Source: Sparus aurata (taxonomy: Eukaryota; Chordata; Actinopteri; Spariformes; Sparidae). From it: a stretch of 64,000 nt of DNA. This document shows, in pieces, positions 60,501 through 64,000 of the stretch. Made by a program: the position numbers and the translations under genes. Under the pieces are notes generated by a model, which saw only the letters and a program-made list of their open reading frames with translations, was not told the origin of the DNA and searched no databases. Position 1 is the stretch's first letter; each line of letters starts with the position of its first letter. Location: assembly GCF_900880675.1 (NCBI RefSeq), contig NC_044199.1:13318664-13382663 (forward strand), written 5' to 3'.

Positions 60501-63149
60501 CACTGACAGGTGACGTGAATGCTCTGAGGGTCATCCTGCTGTACCACTTCAGTAATGGCGTCTTCATCAATGGAGGATTAGAGGGAGGAGTCACCAATCT
60601 ACTCAAAACCCTCCAGGGCAACAACCTGCAAGTTTTGTCTGTATGTGCAATCAACCATCATTTTCAGTGTCTATTTTTTGTCCGCAGGATGAAAGTAAAC
60701 GACTGATTTACTGAATGGTTCGACCATCCCGGCAGCAGCAGATGCATCAGGACATGAAATCCAACAACTCAAGACTGTTTTGTTTATGCAACCACGATTA
60801 TTCCCCGAAAACTAGCTGCCTGCCAGCTAGTTTTTAATTTCAGCCCACTCTTGATTGAGAATTGGCATCTCTGAAATGGAGGAAGGTGCCAGTTGAGGAA
60901 GAAACAAAGCAGACAATATCCAGGGGTTGATTTTGTTTTCTTTTTCTTTTCATATACTTTACTTGGCCAGGCCCAAGAATATTTGGCAACCCAATCATTA
61001 TTTAACTAGGAAATGAGCAAATTTAGATCATTGTAACGATTCTATAAAACAAGTGGCCCTCCATATCGCTCAGAAATTTCCTTTTTGTGTTGATTCTGGC
61101 GGCCCCTGTGGACAAAAGCAACATCAGCACACCCACCTGGTTTTCATCTGCATGTTTGTTTTGGAAGTAGTGGACAGGCATTAAGAATAAGCATATAGAA
61201 ATAGCCCAATATGTCATAAAAGGCATCAATGCAATGTTGAATTAAGACTGTTTCATAACCAGTTAAAAGTTCCCTGGCGTTTAAATGACCACACAAAACC
61301 AGTTTTAATTCTCCTCTCAGAGCCTCCATTGTGAGTCTTAAACCCAATCTTTCCCCCACGTTCTGATGTGAACAATAGCATCAAAGAGGTGGTGCTAATC
61401 TATAACTTCAAAAGCTGAATCTCCTGGAGGAAGGCCAGAAGTAATAGAACCTGGCTTCCTGTCTTTTCCATCATCGCCCACTCTCTGTATTAATCCGACG
61501 CTCCCAATTCTAAAGCCCTCCACCAGCTACTTTCCCCTGCCTGCCTTGCTCCTGCTTGTCAGACTATGTCGGCTTTATTATTACTTCACCCATTACCTCA
61601 ATTTTGCCCTGCCTCTCTCTCTCTCTCTCTCTCTGATCATACTATTATCAGCAAATGTCTCATATCGGGCCTGCAGGACTTCCTTAATGGACGGAGGAAA
61701 GCATGTTTGACCACATTAGAGGGGGAGATTAAGGACTCAGTCAGTACAAAAGAAAAAGAGAGGCGACAGTGATTCATGGGAATGTGTGTTTCGGGTTTAA
61801 AAAAGTTGTTTGAGGCTGAAATGTGAATGATTTGGCTTAATGTGGTGGGTGAGAGAAGAGGCAGAGGAGAAAGAAAATCAGCCCCTTACTTCGTCAGCAT
61901 GTGGACCATCAGCAATTAAATAGCAGGAAATTAATCACGAATGGAAATCCCCAGATCTTACTTCCAACAATGGAGCACGCTGCCTGTGAATCCTATTAAG
62001 TCTGACCTCACCTCAAGACCTCACATGTCAAACTATTTTTTAAAAAAACGTGGTAAAGCCTTATTTAGATGTCTGAGAAAATACATGTCTGGGTACATTT
62101 TTTAAGGCACTAGTTGACATAACTCACAAACTCATAACATGTATACCCTGGAAAACATTATTTTCTCTGTTTTATCCAGGTAAACAACTCTATCAACGTC
62201 AACTCTGTGGATGTGCCGGACAGTGACCTGATGGCAACAAATGGTGTGATCCACGTGGTGAAGAATGTTCTGTATCCCGCAGGTGAGGAAGGTCGACATC
62301 AGAGCCTTCAAACATATAGGATGTAAATCAAAGAAAATCAGTGTCAATAGGAGCAGCTGCAGCTTTTGTCTATCGTGATAGAATTAACATAACTTAGTTA
62401 GATAAGCTAAATACTTAATAATACATAAATATGTTTTAGCCTGTTGAGAGAAAAGGAAAATTTTTATATCTCAACTGGAGAATTTCATAGGATAGGAATT
62501 CTGATTATGTCACGTAAACAAGAATTTGAGCACTGAGTTGATATCACATTTATGTGTCAAGAAACGCAATATTAGGCCGTCTTGGCTGACGTGCTGAGTG
62601 TCTCTGGGATCAGATTCCATCTGCATCCAGTAATTGAGCAAAACTAAGCAGATAAACTATAGCAGGGTTGAGAGGTTGCCTTTATCCAAGCTTTGTCTCA
62701 GAGGAGGCCCACAGAAACTGATTTTGAAAACCCATGAGCTGCATTATTATACATCCATACAATGTGCACTCTGTGCTGGGATGCATTACATTCTTCTGAT
62801 GATTTATATTACTTACAGACCTTCCCGTGGGCCGCCAGGACCTCCTGGTCCTCCTGAAGAAGCTGATTAGGTACATCCAGATAAAGGTAGGGAAGGAGAA
62901 AACACACATATGTCTGACAGATTGAAGAGAGGTTTTCTATTATCGTGTGTCCTTATATTTTTCATCCTCTCTTTCCTTTAGTTCGTTTCTGGATTCACAT
63001 ATACTGAGATCCCACTCACCTTCCTCAGTAAGTGTCCGTAGTGCCACTGTCACTGTATGACATGTGAATATTTTGTATCTCCTACAACTAAAGCTACGTG
63101 TGTTACTTCACAGAGAGGGTCGTCACAACTACACATTACATCGAAACAG
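48412..63149 (+). CDS. postn: Periostin (postn), 17 exons in window, 3' end beyond the right edge
   Basis: Secreted matricellular protein that binds collagen, fibronectin and integrins in connective tissue. Exons: 48412-48530, 49296-49394, 55168-55232, 55356-55513, 55602-55766, 55868-56014, 56100-56241, 57498-57710, 57807-57941, 58136-58284, 58732-58868, 60267-60397, 60510-60640, 62180-62282, 62819-62886, 62982-63027 and 63114-63149. All are GT-AG and all phases join. The 681 codons present cover a signal peptide (1 to about 23), a Cys-rich EMI domain (about 40-95), four FAS1 domains (about 96-630) and the start of the C-terminal tail. Each FAS1 domain shows its closing signature: NGVVHVID, NGVIHLID, NGALHVMR and NGVIHVVK. 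Periostin is favoured over the paralogue TGFBI by the IRYIQIKF segment after FAS1-4, the AVCIENSCM cysteine pair, and linkage to trpc4. Confidence 0.97.
49147..49195. repeat. (CTCCC)n-rich pyrimidine tract
   Basis: Tandem ctccc units lie upstream of the exon 2 acceptor, within an unusually long pyrimidine tract. Confidence 0.85.
49296..49394 (+). CDS. postn: postn exon 2, EMI domain first part
   Basis: Encodes PNVCALQQVMGTKKKYFSTC followed by RNWYKGTICGKK, with the three EMI cysteines of this part conserved. Phase 2 in and out. Confidence 0.97.
50358..50385. repeat. (CA)n microsatellite
   Basis: About 13 CA units with one A interruption. Confidence 0.9.
51796..51811. repeat. (GT)n microsatellite
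   Basis: About 8 uninterrupted GT units. Confidence 0.85.
55168..55232 (+). CDS. postn: postn exon 3, EMI domain second part
   Basis: Encodes VVLYECCPGYMKLEGMRGCPA with the CC pair and last Cys of the EMI domain. Phase 2 in, 1 out. Confidence 0.97.
55356..55513 (+). CDS. postn: postn exon 4, FAS1-1 start
   Basis: Encodes VAPIDHVYGTLSLVKATTTQ through GKGSFTMFAPSNEAWDQLDS, the opening of FAS1 domain 1. Phase 0 out. Confidence 0.97.
55602..55766 (+). CDS. postn: postn exon 5, FAS1-1 middle
   Basis: Encodes NVRAALVGNVNIELYNALHF through LGLYINHYSNG. The donor is the less common gtcagt, yet the join to IVTVNCARIIHGN matches the family exactly. Confidence 0.95.
55868..56014 (+). CDS. postn: postn exon 6, FAS1-1 end
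   Basis: Encodes IVTVNCARIIHGNQVATNGV followed by VHVIDRVISAVGS, the closing strand of FAS1-1, then the linker to DELSSFN. Phase 0. Confidence 0.97.
56100..56241 (+). CDS. postn: postn exon 7, FAS1-2 first part
   Basis: Encodes AAALASGIMDKLDQPGHYTV followed by FAPTNEAFDKL. Phase 1 out. Confidence 0.97.
56562..56605 (+). mobile_element. LINE/L2-type 3' tail fragment
   Basis: The phrase ttgtgggacaaataaaggaa followed by ttctgtttctgattctg is a typical teleost LINE end, recognised from memory. Confidence 0.45.
56866..56889. repeat. (CA)n microsatellite
   Basis: About 12 CA units. Confidence 0.95.
57498..57710 (+). CDS. postn: postn exon 8, FAS1-2 end
   Basis: Encodes LVNYHLLNSVQCSEAIMAGS through NGVIHLIDQVLVPDS. 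Phase 1 in, 1 out. Confidence 0.97.
57807..57941 (+). CDS. postn: postn exon 9, FAS1-3 first part
   Basis: Encodes KDGLALMGQSQSTFSDMVSE through YTLLAPEDTAFT. Phase 1 out. Confidence 0.96.
58136..58284 (+). CDS. postn: postn exon 10, FAS1-3 middle
   Basis: Encodes EVMSTDQSVLKYILENHILK through LLRVFIYRT. Phase 0 out. Confidence 0.96.
58285..58731 (+). other. postn: postn intron 10
   Basis: 447 bp, nothing recognised. Confidence 0.6.
58732..58868 (+). CDS. postn: postn exon 11, FAS1-3 end and linker
   Basis: Encodes AVCIENSCMVRGSKEGSNGA, then LHVMRSLIKPAEKT, with the conserved Cys pair. Phase 2 out. Confidence 0.97.
58869..60266 (+). other. postn: postn intron 11
   Basis: 1.4 kb with no exon and no clearly bounded transposon seen. 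Confidence 0.6.
60267..60397 (+). CDS. postn: postn exon 12, FAS1-4 first part
   Basis: Encodes IFLSLIETAGLTDLLKQEGS followed by FTIFAPTDDAFDGL. Phase 1 out. Confidence 0.97.
60510..60640 (+). CDS. postn: postn exon 13, FAS1-4 middle
   Basis: Encodes DVNALRVILLYHFSNGVFIN through NNLQVLS. Phase 0 out. Confidence 0.96.
60641..62179 (+). other. postn: postn intron 13
   Basis: 1.54 kb with a CT microsatellite at 61613-61634. No exon is seen. Confidence 0.6.
62180..62282 (+). CDS. postn: postn exon 14, FAS1-4 end
   Basis: Encodes VNNSINVNSVDVPDSDLMAT followed by NGVIHVVKNVLYPA. Phase 1 out. Confidence 0.97.
62283..62818 (+). other. postn: postn intron 14
   Basis: 536 bp, nothing recognised. 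Confidence 0.6.
62819..62886 (+). CDS. postn: postn exon 15, start of C-terminal region
   Basis: Encodes DLPVGRQDLLVLLKKLIRYI followed by QIK, matching periostin after FAS1-4. Phase 0 out. Confidence 0.96.
62982..63027 (+). CDS. postn: postn exon 16, C-terminal region
   Basis: Encodes FVSGFTYTEIPLTFL, corresponding to the FVRGSTFKEIPVTVY segment of mammalian periostin. Phase 1 out. Confidence 0.93.
63114..63149 (+). CDS. postn: postn exon 17, C-terminal region (small exon)
   Basis: A 36-bp exon between ttcacag and gtaaga encoding RVVTTTHYIET after a split Lys. It has the size and position of the short, often alternatively spliced exons of the periostin C-terminus. Conservation is weaker here, so confidence is lower. 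Confidence 0.75.
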
Positions 63150-64000
63150 GTAAGACTGCTATTAGTGTAAGTTACATTAATGGTTATTATGAAAGGCATT
63201 AAATCCTATTCATGTCCTTTTTTCAAAAATGTACATCTGTTGTTGAAGTGAAACCTGCAGCCACATGTATATTACATACATGTCATTGCTCCACTGAGAC
63301 CACTTCTTTGTTCCTCTGGTTATCCACTCTCACTGTTGCTTAAGTCCTCTTGGGCCTCCTGGTAAATTTAATCAGCTTCTTTAGGGATGAGGTAATTAGG
63401 CTGTCAAAGCATATCAGGGTCAGAGACCATAGAGGAATCTTGGATGTTGTTCGTTTAGTTGGGCTGAGTCCAGTGCACTTCCACACAGATGGAAGCAAGC
63501 CTTGTGTATTGGGTAACGTAGGAGAGATGATGTGTGACTCTTCAAAGGTAATTGGGTGCATGGTATGGACTGGAGAGATTTGATTTTTAGGGTTTTTTTA
63601 AATTGTATGGAAGTACATTAAGCTTGATTAAAGCTATAATGATTTCTATTTTCCACAGCTGTTGGCATTGTGTGTTGTCAACATAGGTTTCATGAGAGTA
63701 GCTACAGTAGAAGTTCGAAAAGTACAGAAATGTTTCTGTGATACCATCAGATAATTGCATAACTGCTCCTAGAATGTGATTAATACATCAAATTGCTATG
63801 ATAGGAAGATTAGCTCATCTTGCTAAAGCATACAAACAATTATTTATGTTAATTTACTGTTTAAGAGTCTTGAATTGAATGGCAACTTCAAGAAGTTGTT
63901 CTTGTAATCTGCAGCAGGAAATAAACCCTGTAGTGTAAAAATAACAAACTGCACATGTGGTCTTAAAGCCACGCAGAACACACTCTTGCTCGCACACACA
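63150..64000 (+). other. postn: postn intron 17, incomplete
   Basis: No further convincing exon is seen up to the window edge, so the remaining C-terminal exons and stop codon lie outside. Confidence 0.6.

Overview
This is a vertebrate nuclear window, almost certainly from a teleost fish. Both genes are spliced with GT-AG introns. The exon-encoded proteins closely match vertebrate TRPC4 and periostin, and the introns are compact for a vertebrate and rich in fish-type MITEs and hAT elements. The order trpc4 then postn, both on the plus strand, matches the conserved vertebrate TRPC4-POSTN neighbourhood. The species, and which teleost paralogue (a or b) these are, cannot be decided from the sequence alone.

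Layout. Positions 1-3100 (minus strand) hold a decayed retrotransposon: a reverse transcriptase fragment of the tyrosine-recombinase (DIRS/Ngaro) type running off the left edge, and a proline/glutamine-rich ORF with a 72-bp tandem repeat. Positions 3240-6900 are non-coding and repeat-rich, with a LINE-type tail and a striking 31-bp-arm hairpin. A candidate non-coding leader exon of trpc4 ends at 7598. The trpc4 coding sequence runs from 12191 to 41984 in 14 coding exons (965 codons). Its largest introns carry several well-delimited DNA transposons: hAT elements with 8-bp target duplications, TTAA-flanked MITEs, and a MITE with a 3-bp duplication. From 41985 to 48270 lie the trpc4 3' UTR and the intergenic region. 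postn has a TATA box at 48272 and a start codon at 48412. Seventeen exons (681 codons plus one base) are present before the gene runs off the right edge.

Roles. trpc4 encodes a receptor-operated, calcium-permeable cation channel of the plasma membrane. postn encodes a secreted matricellular protein with a signal peptide, an EMI domain and four FAS1 domains. They are neighbours by ancestry and no shared pathway is implied.

The most interesting gene-level observations are a non-consensus C-terminus in TRPC4 that lacks the usual PDZ-binding tail, a Glu-to-Gln change at a pore-mouth position, and a splice donor that is the first repeat unit of a GT microsatellite. Nothing here looks like a wholly new biological system. 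The novelty lies in nested transposon structures and these gene-specific departures.
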